Positions 45,022 to 55,990 of a DNA stretch of 64,000 nt are shown here, piece by piece; the stretch's first letter is position 1, and each line of letters begins with the position of its first letter. The stretch lies in the NCBI GenBank assembly GCA_030141605.1, contig JAQGDQ010000274.1, forward strand, positions 62,001-126,000. Direction: 5' to 3'. The notes beneath the pieces were generated by a model. That model was not told where the DNA came from. It saw only the letters and a list, made by a program, of their open reading frames with translations, and did no database searches. This DNA is from Tubiluchus corallicola. Taxonomy: Eukaryota; Priapulida; Priapulimorpha; Priapulimorphida; Tubiluchidae. Made by a program: the position numbers and the translations under genes.

Positions 45022-46257
45022 TTCACAAATTAATTTTTTATATATAATTAAAAATTTAAAAATAAAAAATGTTCACAAAGACTCGTACGCTTGGGGAAAA
45101 AAGGGAAAAAAATCACGTCTATATTTTGTCTCACTCAAAAGCTATAGTAACTTACTTTGTATTATATTAGCTTTTAATGTATCTGTAAATGCTATTTTTA
45201 GCGTAATAATAACACAGCATTTTAATACTTTTGTAATACTTCTATTCCTTAATAACTTAATTTTAATTATTCTGCTACTTTCAGTCATTTAGCACAATGG
45301 ACATACAAACAAACGGTAAATTAAATTAAAATCATTTCAATTTTTCGCCTCATTTCTCCGACCTCTAAACTAACATTCTGCTTAAATTTATAATATCAAA
45401 TTTATTTCTTAAATAAGTAAAATCATTATTTTTTAAGACTTATGTTTTGGCTCTTGTATATTCATAATCGTCGTCAGCTAGAAATGAAACCTCGCGAAAT
45501 TTCCATTACGATTTCCTCAGTGTTTTAAAAACACACACTTATAAATTTATGCTAAACACTTGCAAATTGAGGTACACAAAAATAGTTTATATCAAATAGT
45601 CAACTATTTGAAAACCGTGTATAAATACTACACAAGTCATAACTGATACACAATAAACGTGTATTAATCTCACGTATGTAGGCACTTTTGCTACTTTTTA
45701 ACTAAACTATGTATTATGTAACACACCGTTTGGCTGCACCACAAAATGGACAAACCATGTAACGGTATGTTTACCATTTTATACTATATTTATAGTAATA
45801 GGTCATCAACCAACCGTCAATAATTTTTGTCTTTGATTTAACTATAAACGTTTTCTGATCACGTGACAGTTTGTCATAGAGGCTATTAGAAATGTGTGAC
45901 CACACAATTGATGTAATTCTTACCCTACTTATTTCTGTTTCAGTTATATTATCTGAACGGTTATATTACCTATATTGCTTTGGGGCATACAGACCTGTTT
46001 GTAAAATAAGTCTATCATAATCATTCTGTTTTCCTATGAATTGATAAACATCCCGCTATAATGAGTTTAGTTTATTTAATTAATATTCGTTTTCCATATT
46101 TATGCATGTCACTGATGCCGAACTACAATTTTGAAGAAGAAATTTAGACCGTCTCTTTTTCGCATGAGGAGACTGTCCAAATTTCTTCTTTTTCGGCTTT
46201 GTAGCGAGCGTTAATAATTTGGGGAAATGAACACACACCTAAACTTTCGCTAGTAAA
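45022..46257. other. No gene recognised; one notable hairpin
   Basis: AT-rich spacer without ORFs of interest. It contains the inverted repeat at 46134-46190, listed separately. Confidence 0.4.
46134..46190. other. Short imperfect hairpin, 22-bp arms
   Basis: The left arm at 46134-46155 (AAGAAGAAATTTAGACCGTC plus TC) pairs with the right arm at 46169-46190 with two mismatches. The loop is 13 nt. The size is in the range of miRNA precursors, but a short foldback relic is equally possible. Confidence 0.55.
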
Positions 46258-46605
46258 TGAAAGGAAGACAGGATGATTTTTCATATACTACCCCATTTTA
46301 AAGTCCTATAAAAAGTATACACTTTAACGCAATTAATACTGCAAAAGCATTTCTGATGATTAAATAATAGGTTAAAAACTTAATTAACAGCGGGCGAGCA
46401 CAACTAATGATGACATCACAAACTAACATAATTTTGAACAGCAAAAATATTTCACGAGCGTGTTGCACACGTAAATTGAACTACAGTGCTACTGTAAGAT
46501 ATTCAGTGTGTTGCACTAAAACTAGGCATTGAACTTTTAAGATCAAAATTCAAAATTTTAATTTACCCCTGTGCTCACGCATGAGCTGTCGAACGTCAGC
46601 CTAAT
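46258..46605 (+). mobile_element. MITE family B, copy 3
   Basis: It starts AAAGGAAGACAGGATGATTT, though the TTAA is not intact, and shares the family body to the GCTCACGCATGAGCTGTCGA word, where it breaks off. Confidence 0.7.
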
Positions 46606-47150
46606 CTCCTAGAAGGCTTGACCTTCCTTTTAAACAATGGCTTATATATATGTATATCACTTTTTTCAGTGGAAGTTAGAATTATGAATTGCAATTGAAT
46701 GTTTTTTTTTGCATTCAGCAAACCAAATATCATAGCTCGTGAAAGCATTTTGCGTAATGATATTTGTATTGACCTTAACATTAGTTATGATTTTTATTGT
46801 TTTTAGCATGTTTTTAGGATAGACATACAGTAATATTTACTGATCGGAGTTTTTCCACTGTGCAACAAATGCATTTTAGTTGAGAACAGATGTATACAAC
46901 TGGTTATCAAGAATATAGTTACACAGATAGTTAGTTCAAAAACACGAGTAATTTATTAGTTAACACTTAAAATTGAAATACACAAAGCTCACAGAGTACA
47001 GAAGCGATACCAGAAACAATTATCAATGTAGATGATCCTATTAGTTATACAAAAGTATGATTGCTCAATATCTGATGTTTCATTCAAAAATCCAAAATTC
47101 AAAATAATTCAGGCTACAATTCAATATACAATTACACGTACAATCAATTA
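46606..47150. other. No gene recognised
   Basis: AT-rich, possibly the 3' UTR of the minus-strand LINE relic at 47150-47400. Confidence 0.35.
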
Positions 47151-47400
47151 GCAAAACGTTTAGTAGGCTTTATGTAGTTCTGCAACAATTTGAAGAGAAT
47201 GTCACTGGATGGATGACCTGAGCTGAGTTCATGAAAAATGTCGTTGTTCATAATAGCAGGTCTGGGGTTGGCGTGTAATTTTTGAGTTATGTGCCGATAA
47301 TAACAGAGCTAATCCAGTAATAGTGTTCTGTGTATGTCGTAGTTTGAAACTCAAAAAAATAAGTTCGTAGTAAATTAGCAGTATTACTATTTGTAGTAGT
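47150..47400 (-). mobile_element. LINE C-terminal relic
   Basis: The minus strand reads HITQKLHANPRPAIMNNDIF, then HELSSGHPSSDILFKLLQNY and IKPTKRFAN before a stop. GHPSSD.LF......I..TKRF resembles the extreme C-terminus of LINE polymerases. A stop codon interrupts the segment upstream. Confidence 0.45.
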
Positions 47401-48289
47401 AGTAAAAATAAAAATCATTTTGTTTGTTATAAATAAAAGAAATACATATATTCCTGTCACAAGACTTTTAGTCCAAAAGCATAAACCTCACTTAATAGAA
47501 AGCTTGACTTTTCCTTTAAAAATAATAAAAGATGACATGATAGCTAATTTTGCAGTTTTCTGTTTGAAATTTTTAAACTTCGTATGGTTTGGGTGTGATA
47601 CTAAAAGTTTATGGAAACTTTTTAATTTTTTTCATTGCTTTCCAAAATGAACCGGGGCCTCCTAATCTCGATTGCAAAATAATGCACCTCGAGTCCATAT
47701 AGTACATTACTGTTTAGCCGCATTTCTGTTTTCGTGGTGTAAATTTGATCTAGTTGCTTCGTTTGCCGTTATAGTTAACGTTTTAAAACTAATAAAAATT
47801 TTAGTCATGTACTGTGTGGTAATTTAATCCAAGGCAACATGTACAGTAATCACCGTGCTCACAGATTTTATTTCACGACACTTAGTTTAGGTACATAGCG
47901 AGTTTTTTGAAAACATCGCAAGTTTTTCTGCTTGTCTTCCAACCCCTTTCCTTTTTTGCGACAAGAAATCGTACTTACTATCAGTGCTGACGCAATCAGT
48001 CAGAATGGTCACGTGACCGCCTATTGTTTCAACACGCACGAGTCTGTAGAAGACGGAGAAGTTGCGTTTTAAAACTCTGTCGCATTTTTTTAATTCTTTG
48101 GTGTTTAGAACTGTGTATCATAATTGATTGCATTTTGTGTGTTTAGTGTTTCTTTAATACATTATTATAACCAGTCGCTGAAGTATTTGACTTCGTTAGT
48201 TGTTAAAAATTAATCGTCTAATTAGCATGCTCTCCACCGTAGCTCTGAAGGTTGTGCGATGAGACAGGGCATCTCAACATTATCCCTCT
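47401..48289. other. No gene recognised
   Basis: A family C end (GACTTTTCCTTTAA) occurs at about 47502-47517. The rest is AT-rich. Confidence 0.4.
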
Positions 48290-48589
48290 AACAACCGCAC
48301 CCATTCCTAAACTGTAGGTCAAAACAGCCTATTGTTTAAGATATTGATCATCATCCAGCAGCAGCAACCGTCACCGTCTAGAAACGTAACGACTTGGGTC
48401 GAGTCCTCGACCCAAAATAAAGACTTTTGGTGTTTAGTTTTAGGTTTATTAGTTTTTAAACAATAGTTTATAAGAATTTATTACTGAAACAACACAAGTT
48501 TTTTAAACTTTAATTTACAACTGTTTAAAAACATGTCCAAATGTTTCGACGGCAATTAACTGCCTTACTGTGCACAGACCGTGTATCAC

Positions 48590-48905
48590 AGCAACCCTGC
48601 ATAAAACTTGTAAATTTAAACCCCCCCCCCCCCCGACCATTAGGCGCAGCCATTTTGATGGTAGGTCATTTGAAACAAGTTTAGATAACATTGCGTGATG
48701 TTTGAAAAAATAATCAGAGCATTGATACCGCACTCTTTCACTAACTAAGCAAATATATGAATTACTTCATCGAATCGATAAGATTAAAAATACATTTTCT
48801 GGTGAGCCAGGTGCACGCTGGGACAGAGAAACAGTGACGTCTTAGCAATTGACGCAAGTGTTTTAAATTATTAAGAATTTCCTTTTTGAGTTTCATGCGT
48901 CCCTC
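48590..48905 (+). mobile_element. MITE family A, copy 4 (diverged, with poly-C)
   Basis: Interior family A sequence from CTGCATAAAACTTGTAAATT to GGACAGGTAAGC, without termini. A run of 16 C at 48621-48636 replaces the usual TTCCGCGA words. Confidence 0.7.
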
Positions 48906-48959
48906 GGACAGGTAAGCATAATCAGTAATATACCTTTGCATGGATAGTTTTGAGACATA

Positions 48960-49098
48960 GTCTAAAATACTACCGTTCATTAAGTTTTTAATCTATTATT
49001 TAATTATCAGAAACACTTTTGCAGTAATAATTGTGTTAAAATGTATACTTTCTATCGGACTTGAAAATGGGGTAGTATGTGAAAAATCATCCTGTCTT
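48960..49098 (-). mobile_element. MITE family B fragment
   Basis: It contains TTAAGTTTTTAATCTATTAT and GGGGTAGTATGTGAAAAATC, ending CATCCTGTCTTC, where it is fused directly to family C. Another short family B piece (ACTGTAGGTCAAAACAGCC) lies at 48309-48345. Confidence 0.65.
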
Positions 49099-49104
49099 CG
49101 CAGT

Positions 49105-49645
49105 TACTAAGTATGATGGGTTTATTTTACTGTTATCACTTAAATTTAGAAAAATATAACAAAGAAATGTCCGAAGAACTGCCTATAAAGCATAAATTTA
49201 AAATAACCTAACTCTGAATAGAAATCTTCAGGCGTGGTGGTTGCCGTCATTCACTTGAAAATCATGACGTAACTGGGAAACTTCGTGCCTTTTCGTAAGC
49301 GCATCGTGGCTTTCCGTAAGCGCGCGCTGTTTAAACTAATTCAAAATTCTGCAGTTTACCTGATTCACGCAAAATGTCAAAAAATTAGGTATCTTTTTTG
49401 TAAAAACTTATTATACTTTCGATAAAAGATTGACAGTGCGCTACTTTTCTTTAAGACAAATTACGTCATTGGAAGAAGAATGGGTATTGACAATGGAGCG
49501 CCCAAGCATGAAGTGATCACGACTTTAAAGTGATTTTACTAATTACACGAGGCGCTTAGTGCAATTTTATTACTAAATTCTTCTAACATTTTTCGCGAAC
49601 ATTGAAATAAGACAAACTTTACAGAATTCTTGACTTTTCCTTTAA
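49105..49645 (-). mobile_element. TTAA element family C, most complete copy
   Basis: The minus strand starts TTAAAGGAAAAGTCAAG at about 49645 and runs to CATCATACTTAGTAAC near 49110. It provides the uninterrupted target used to show nesting at 19641-20286. No ORF. Confidence 0.75.
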
Positions 49646-50330
49646 TTTCGCAAGAAAAGGCTCAAGTGTTAGGCCATACGCTATATCAGTTACTTTTATT
49701 TTCTATGACCTTCGAATTTAACCGACCGAAAAGGCAATTTTACTTCTTTGTTTAACAAGTTTACTACGAATTTAATTAAAACTTAATTTGACTTGTTAAA
49801 AAGTAAAAACTAATACATGCAGACATTGATATCGACAATAAATTATTTTCTCTTAATAAATATAAATCGAAATGTACATTATCACTGTCGCGTTTCTTTT
49901 CCAGATGTCCTCATAACCTACATAAGTTTGATAAAACGACATATTATTGACGTGCAATTAGCGAGTATCAAATAAAATTGTTGATATCAGGACTTAAATC
50001 TTGAAAGCTGTTTGTCTTAATCTTAACTCGAAAGAAAGCGCTAAATCAAGCGAATCATTTTTCCGTCCTTTATCTTGAATAAGACGTTGTGTGGTACAAA
50101 TTTGATGAACTGATAACGCTTAATTTGAGGCATTGCTGACAATTATAAATGGTTGACAGCATCGCGATAACTAATTGACGTAAGGACGCGTTCTTCGAAT
50201 TCACAAGGTCCAAGGTAGGCCAAAGAATTTCCTCCACTTCATTCTCTTAGAATGTGTAATTCGCTGCTTATTGTAGTTGTAATATATATAATTACCTAAG
50301 CCAATTTTTATTTCTGGCGCAAAAAATTTG
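49646..50330. other. No gene recognised
   Basis: AT-rich, no repeats or ORFs of interest. Confidence 0.4.
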
Positions 50331-50379
50331 TAGTAAAAACAGCACAACTTTATTAAAAACTTTTACATTAAAAAGTTAA

Positions 50380-50436
50380 AAATCATGCCAAACGTTTCGA
50401 CAGACTTCTGCTGTCATCATCAGTGGTAAATTTTGC
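50380..50436 (-). ncRNA. Hammerhead ribozyme motif (type I, minimal stem III)
   Basis: On the minus strand CTGATGA (50423-50417) is followed by stem II GACAG...CTGTC with a 7-nt loop, then GAAA (50398-50395) and CGTTTGG. CCA just before CTGATGA can pair with TGG just after the GTT cleavage triplet to begin stem I, and AAAAT/AUUUU can continue it past an internal loop. All core nucleotides needed for cleavage are present. A very short stem III is a known property of Penelope-associated hammerheads, which are thought to act as dimers. Confidence 0.75.
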
Positions 50437-50653
50437 AAACATGCAACCAGTTTATATAGGCAGAGCCTATTATGCACTAATTAAGTAATTAACAGAAGCC
50501 AAATAGGTAATGAAATAGCAGACCAGTAAAGAAATTCATACAGTAACTTATGCACTAATTATGTATTTATAAAAGCCAAATAGGTAATGATTAAGCAGAA
50601 CTGAAGAAAAGAAATTGATACAGTAACAACTAGCTAAGTGTCTGAGAATAAAG

Positions 50654-50885
50654 TTAAAAAGTAATTGAACTGCTTTGTACATTAAAAGAAGGCTTATTAG
50701 TGTACATCGATAAACTTTCTTTTATTAATAAGTTCCAGTTATTTATAGCTCTGGTCACAATGCTGAAATTGTTCAAATCAGCTTCGTGACCAGAGGCACA
50801 AATATGGTCATTAACGCTGGATTGAGGAGAATTTTTCATTTTTTTTGAAATACCCAAATGTTCACAAATTCTTACTTTAAATTCC
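50654..50885 (-). pseudogene. Penelope-like GIY-YIG endonuclease C-terminus
   Basis: The minus strand reads VRICEHLGISKKMKNSPQSS, then VNDHICASGHEADLNNFSIV, LLIKESLSMYTNKPSFNVQ and a stop. The order REHLGIS, (A)V.DH...(T/C)GH, F.I(V/L) and LLIKESL.I...KP.LN is that of the C-terminal part of the Penelope GIY-YIG endonuclease. The catalytic GIY...YIG start and the reverse transcriptase are absent, so it is inactive. Confidence 0.75.
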
Positions 50886-51040
50886 TATTTGGCTTTTGTA
50901 AATACATAATTGGTGCTTAAGTTGATGTATCAAATTCTTTACTGGTCTGTTTATTCATTACGTATTTGGTTTCTGTTAATTACTTAATTAGTGCATAATA
51001 GGCTCTGCCTATATAAACTGGTTGTATGTTTGTAAATTGA

Positions 51041-51080
51041 CCATTGATGATGACAGCAGCAGTTTGTCGAAATGTTTGGC
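51041..51080 (+). ncRNA. Decayed hammerhead motif in the opposite terminal repeat
   Basis: TTGATGA at 51044-51050 replaces CTGATGA. Stem II is still formable (GACA/TGTC) and GAAA is intact. The C to T change hits a catalytic core base, so activity is unlikely. Confidence 0.65.
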
Positions 51081-51140
51081 ATGATTTTAGCTTTAAAGTT
51101 TTTAATGTAAAAGTTTTTAATAAATTGTGTTGTTTTTAAC

Positions 51141-51369
51141 TATAAATATAATTAGTTACTTAACTAAATTAACCATAAACACAGTTATAGGACCTGAAAT
51201 ACAAGAGAGCTCTCCTGAGAGTTGTCATAATTAACAGAGAAATGCGTAAAGCCCTTTACAGTCTCAAAGATTATAACATTTATTCAGGAGCTTTCACCCT
51301 AGCGGGCCTCATCAGCTGAATAGAAAGTACTAGTATGCTGGCAACATTAATAGAAAACGGACTTCCCTT
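51141..51369. other. Spacer before the 71-bp array
   Basis: Contains AGAGAGCTCTCCTGAGAG, a local palindrome at about 51207-51224, and no ORF of interest. Confidence 0.35.
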
Positions 51370-52240
51370 TTAACTACAGTTAGTACACATTAAGTTTAGA
51401 GATAGCTTTGCCTCTAAACGTGGGGAACTTTACTTACCTTTAACTACAGTTAGTACATATTAAGTTTAGAGATAGTTTTGCCTCTAAACGTGGGAAAAAC
51501 TGACTTCCCTTTAACTACAGTTAGTACACATTAAGCTTAGAGATAGCTTTGCCTCTAAACGTGGGGAAACTTTACTTACCTTTAACTACAGTTAGTACAT
51601 ATTAAGTTAAGAGATAGCTTTGCCTCTAAACGTGGGGAAAACTGACTTCTCTTTAACTACAGTTAGTACACATTAAGTTTAGAGATAGCTTTGCCTCTAA
51701 ACGTGTGGAAACTTTACTTACCTTTAACTACAGTTAGTACATATTAAATTAAGAGATAGCTTTGCGTCTAAACGTGGGGAAAACTGACTTCCCTTTAACT
51801 ACAGTTAGTACACATTAAGTTTAGAGATAGCTTTACCTCTAAACGTGGGGAAACTTTACTTACCTTTAACTACAGTTAGTACATATTAAATTAAGAGATA
51901 GCTTTGCGTCTAAACGTGGGGAAAACTGACTTCCCTTTAACCACAGTTAGTACACATTAAGTTTAGAGATAGCTTTGCCTCTAAACGTGGGGAAACTTTA
52001 CTTACCCTTAACTACAGTTAGTACATATTAAGTTTAGAGATAACCTTGCCTCTAAACGTGGGGAAACTTTACTTCCCTTTAACTACAGTTAGTACATATT
52101 AAGTTTAGAGATAACCTTGCCTCTAAACGTGGGGAAACTTTACTTCCCTTTAACTACAGTTAATACACATTCAATTTAGAGATAGCTTTGCCTCTAAACG
52201 TGGGGGAACTTTACTCCCCTTTAACTGCACTTAGTACATA
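51370..52240 (+). repeat. 71-bp tandem array, about 12 copies, dimeric higher order
   Basis: The unit is CTTTAACTACAGTTAGTACA, CATTAAGTTTAGAGATAGC, TTTGCCTCTAAACGTGGGG and a variable end. Copies alternate between ending AAACTTTACTTACC and AAAACTGACTTCCC over most of the array, giving a 142-bp higher-order repeat. Each unit contains GTTTAGAG and CTCTAAAC around a 10-nt loop. The last copies (after about 52000) lose the alternation. Confidence 0.9.
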
Positions 52241-52244
52241 TTAA

Positions 52245-52526
52245 GCTGCAGTGAGCTTATTGACTGGACAGGTAAATTTTAATGAGTTGATGACTCGTAT
52301 TGGATTTACTAGAGATGAGCTTTGTGAATATGGCATGAAAGTCCAGAATGTAGAACTTTTGATACACCAATGTCCTCGAGTTGACGCAAACAGGCGACAT
52401 GTATTACTAAATAAACTGGGAAATGAGAAGTTAAATCTTGTGTATTGGACCAAGTTTAATATCAGCATTAACTTACTTTGTAAAGGACCCTTTTATTTTA
52501 AGATCCTGCTGCTAAATTTTAAGTAA
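52245..52526 (+). mobile_element. LINE C-terminal zinc-binding fragment
   Basis: Reads SLLTGQVNFNELMTRIGFTR, then DELCEYG and VELLIHQCPRVDANR. LLTGH..F...L.R.G....C.(Y/C)G...T.EH...CP.....R is the standard C-terminal segment of I/Jockey/R1-type LINEs. Here two expected residues are altered (C to Y in CEYG, H to L in VELL). It directly follows the 71-bp array. Confidence 0.65.
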
Positions 52527-52859
52527 AATTGGGCTTAAATTTGTTTAATTTTTGAGATCATTGATTGTACCTCTTTGTGGACTTAAATATTGAATTGGAA
52601 TTTTAGTAATTCAGTACATTAATTTATCTGCATTTTTATGTAACTAGACATTAAACGTGCTTCATTAATAACCTTGATTTTAGCACTCACTTTAATACTT
52701 CTTGTTTAACATCACACTAAATAATGTTACACGCGAATTTTAAAAAAGCTAATTACAGAATGAGAAACATGTAATATTGTAGAATTCACTCTAATGTCCA
52801 TGTAAAATTGTTTAATGTTTGTGCAGAAATGTTTGAATGTAAAAAGAGACTAATAAAGA

Positions 52860-52962
52860 CTCGTCGTCGTCATCGTCATCATCATCGCCACCATCATCAT
52901 CGTCGTCATCGTCGTCATCATCACCATCATCATCATCATCATCATCATCAACAACATCAACA
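52860..52962 (+). repeat. (ATC/GTC) microsatellite
   Basis: TCGTCG/TCATCA triplets with short CAA runs at the end. The His-rich and Asp-rich ORFs are products of the repeat. Confidence 0.9.
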
Positions 52963-54014
52963 ACAATTCGTCTCTTGTAATTTGCTTTGCTCAATGGTTC
53001 GATAAATATTAAAGTGTGGAAATATAGCATATACCATGTGTGAAAGTTAATTTGAATTTTACAACAGAGCCGAAGAATTCTTGCTGTAATTCGTTTATTT
53101 TTAACCTATTTCTGATGGCCTTCATTCGTGTCGTCAAATCTGAGACGTATTTTGAAAACTATTCGATGTGACGCCACAATGAGACAGAAACCGAGTTCGA
53201 CGCCACGAGGTGCTATTACCACAGTGACATCATTAATGATAAACCTAAATCTTTTTTAATTGTGAAATTCAAATCCTTTCTCACAAAAGATAGCTATCGA
53301 ACAGAAATGTATGTCACAATTCATAGACGTTAATGTACCGGTGGTAGAGCGTTTAATGTCATTATAATGGCAAATGACAATTTCACTCAGCCACACAGCA
53401 AGTGATTCAGTCCAGTATAAATACATGTACATTAAATTTAAAGCATTTAAACCTTGTCAAGCTTATTAATTTTTGAAGAATTTGAACTTGATTTGTTACT
53501 CAAGCAGATAGGAAATTAAACTGACACACACAGAATATATAAAAATTCACGTTTAAATTCAAATCTTTGTTCCGGTAACTGAGACCTTATTTTATGAACA
53601 TCATTTACTTTCGTAGAAAGACGCATGCGCAGTCAAGGTACATAAGTGGTTCATTTAAAACGAAGTTAGTAGCAAAAGTCAAATAAATATTATACACTGA
53701 TAACAACGAGCACGGATGTGCAGAACTAAAATGGCATAAAATAATTATAGTGAAATAAAAATTACAAAAGTAAATGCAGTAATAAAGTATATACAGGGTT
53801 AATAAATTAAGAACTAAATAAATGTTAGAAACTAATTATGTAATAAGTCAGATCTGACGAGTCTGTGAGAGTGAACAATAGCAGTTACTATTGCCAGTGT
53901 ACAGTAGTAACCTACTTCGAATGCTATGACACGATCTTTTGCGAATGTGATTGAATGACGGGGGGGGGGAGAAAATTTTACATACATGCCAGAAGCACTA
54001 CTACAGTCGTACTT
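52963..54014. other. No gene recognised
   Basis: Ordinary AT-rich DNA. An ACGCATGCGC word at 53621-53630 resembles an NRF-1 site but has no gene beside it. A G run lies at 53960-53968. Confidence 0.4.
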
Positions 54015-54455
54015 TAAAGCAACACAGGATGATTTTCCATAAGCTACCCCATTTTCAAGTCCAATAAAAATGCACATTTGAACAAAATTAATATTGCAAA
54101 AGCGCTTCTGATAATTACATAATGGATTAAAAACTTAATTAACGGCGGGCGAGCCCACCTAGTGATGACATCACAAATGTAATTTTCAACAGCAAAAATA
54201 TTCTACGAGCGTGTTGCACGTGTTTGAGAAAGTGAAAATTGAAGTACAGTGCTACTGTAAGAGATTCAGTGTGTTGTACTAGGCAAGTTTTCTGATAAAA
54301 ATTTAAATTTCAACTTTATTGCTGTGTACACACATGAGCTGTCGAACGTGTGTAGTTCGTCACAAACTAACACATCTGAACCGAGAGGTACAGCACATGT
54401 TTTTTGTGCAACGCTTTCCGAAAGCAGGTGTTAGTGCCCGGCTAGTTAGTGAATG
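54015..54455 (+). mobile_element. MITE family B, copy
   Basis: It starts TTTAAAGCAACACAGGATGA at about 54014 and follows the family to GCAGGTGTTAGTGCCC. Confidence 0.7.
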
Positions 54456-54479
54456 TCGAAATGCATAATTAGTGCAAAA

Positions 54480-54665
54480 TTTACTGTATCAATTTCTGTA
54501 ATCAATCAATCGTTAAATACATAATTAGTGCATAATGTTCTATACTCTAGGCTCTGCCTATATAAACTCGTTGCATGTTTTGTGTGTAGCTCTGTGCAAA
54601 CCTTTGACATGATTTTTTAACAAAGTAAATTAAAAGTTTTAACAAAGTTGTGGTGTTTTAACTAT
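54480..54665 (+). mobile_element. Penelope terminal-repeat fragment
   Basis: It shares CATAATTAGTGCATAAT, AGGCTCTGCCTATATAAACT, GTTGCATGTTT and GACATGATTTTTTAAC with 50929-51140. The hammerhead segment is deleted. Confidence 0.7.
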
Positions 54666-54764
54666 AAGCCTGAATTTCTTTTTACAGATACAATAATTTT
54701 TGTAAAAGTGGCTAAACTTTACAATTTTCACACACAAGAAATTAGTTCGTGAAGTGGACTAAGA

Positions 54765-55068
54765 TTAGGATTGGGATTAGGGTTAGGGTTAGGATTGGGT
54801 TAAGGTTAGGATAAGCGGTAGGGTTAGGGTTGAGGTAATGGCTAGGGTTGGGATTAGGGTTAGAACTGGGTTAGGATTAGGATTAGGGTTAGAATTGGGT
54901 TAGAGTTATGATTGGGATTTGGGTTAGGGTTAGAATTGGGTTAGGGTTAGAATTAGGGTTAGAATTGGATTAGTGATGGATTGAGGTTAGGGTTAAGGTT
55001 AAAATTGGGTTAGGGTTAGGAGTGGGGTTAAGATTGGGGTTTGAATTAGGTTAGGGTTAAGATTAGGG
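54765..55068 (+). repeat. Degenerate interstitial telomere-like tract (TTAGGG)
   Basis: About 300 bp of GGGTTAGGGTTAGG with frequent variants (GGATTAGG, AGAATTGGG, TTAAGGTTA). The G-rich strand is the plus strand. The level of decay argues against a present chromosome end. Confidence 0.85.
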
Positions 55069-55387
55069 AATTGTAAACTGTACGACCAAAGTTAAAAAAT
55101 AGGTGTGATAATATTACTGACTGTTGTTCATGCAGCCGCATCGTTATAATTATAATTTAGTAGAATTATATCTATCGTATATTTCAGTAGAAGCTATTCA
55201 GTTATATTTCAAATTAAGTTATACTGGTGTTACAGTACGTTTCAAATATGATATACTTTCAAGGTAATAAAACAGCTTGAGTCACAGTCTGGGTTGAGAA
55301 GTGACCGCCTCCTACTCTGCCTGCCTTGCTTAATGCTTATTTCAAATACCGATTTCTTATAATTCATTTTCAATTTGTTAATGTAAT

Positions 55388-55990
55388 CAGTGGCGTAGTT
55401 GATGGGGTAGTAACCTCTCCCCCGAATACGTTTTTTTCAAAATTCGCACCTTTTCAACAGTTTTTTAATTTTTTTACCTCATTTGTGCGGTTGCTGAATA
55501 AGCCTTTATGGGTTAAAATAGATAAAGTCCCACCTTCGTTTTACAATGGGCGAGGATAAATTGTATAGGTTAGCTTTGCTCTCCATTGAAAGAGAGTTGG
55601 CTACTGAGGTGGGCAGTAATAAAGTTGTAAATTATTTTATTAAATTGAAGCCTAGACGAAAGAGATTGTTGTACTTCTTTTACGATACGTTTTGCACAAT
55701 GATTCGTTTTGTTTTCAGTTTACGTTTAAAAAAATAATTAAGTATCGCGCGTGTTTTTATTGTGTTTTGAGATTTATGAGTTTACTGTAAAACTTTGTAT
55801 GTTAATTTTAAATACAAAATAACAATTATGTACTTCCGTTAAAACTACATCTTCTTCGCGTTTTGATTTTAAACACGAAATTAAAATCAATGCAATGTAT
55901 AATAAATGCATTAAAATTTGCTTGGTGTGTGTCATGGTAACCTTTTTATGTGCTTGCTCCCCCTAACTTTAGAACCTGGATACGCCCCTG
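55388..55990 (+). mobile_element. hAT remnant with transposase C-terminus
   Basis: The termini are CAGTGGCGTAG and TACGCCCCTG, and the flanks AATGTAAT / AATACAAT match at 6 of 8. It is the same family as 2983-3705. It retains part of the transposase C-terminal dimerisation region. Confidence 0.75.
55546..55737 (+). pseudogene. hAT transposase C-terminal dimerisation fragment
   Basis: Reads DKLYRLALLSIERELATEV, then NKVVNYFIKLKPRRKRLL. L..LALLSIE.E(I/L)A......V...F...K.RR is the conserved end of hAT transposases. Only about 40 residues remain. Confidence 0.75.

Larger units (their letters stand above)
50331..51140 (-). mobile_element. Penelope-like retroelement remnant with inverted terminal repeats
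   Basis: The terminal repeats at 50331-50541 and 50929-51140 are inverted relative to each other and about 85-90% alike. The coding remnant is on the minus strand (about 50885-50654). Penelope-like elements are known to have pseudo-LTRs in direct or inverted order that carry hammerhead motifs, and both features are present here. The left side also has a partial second copy of a GCACTAATT(A)...GCCAAATAGGTAATGA block at 50555-50625. A further solo fragment is at 54480-54665. Confidence 0.8.
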
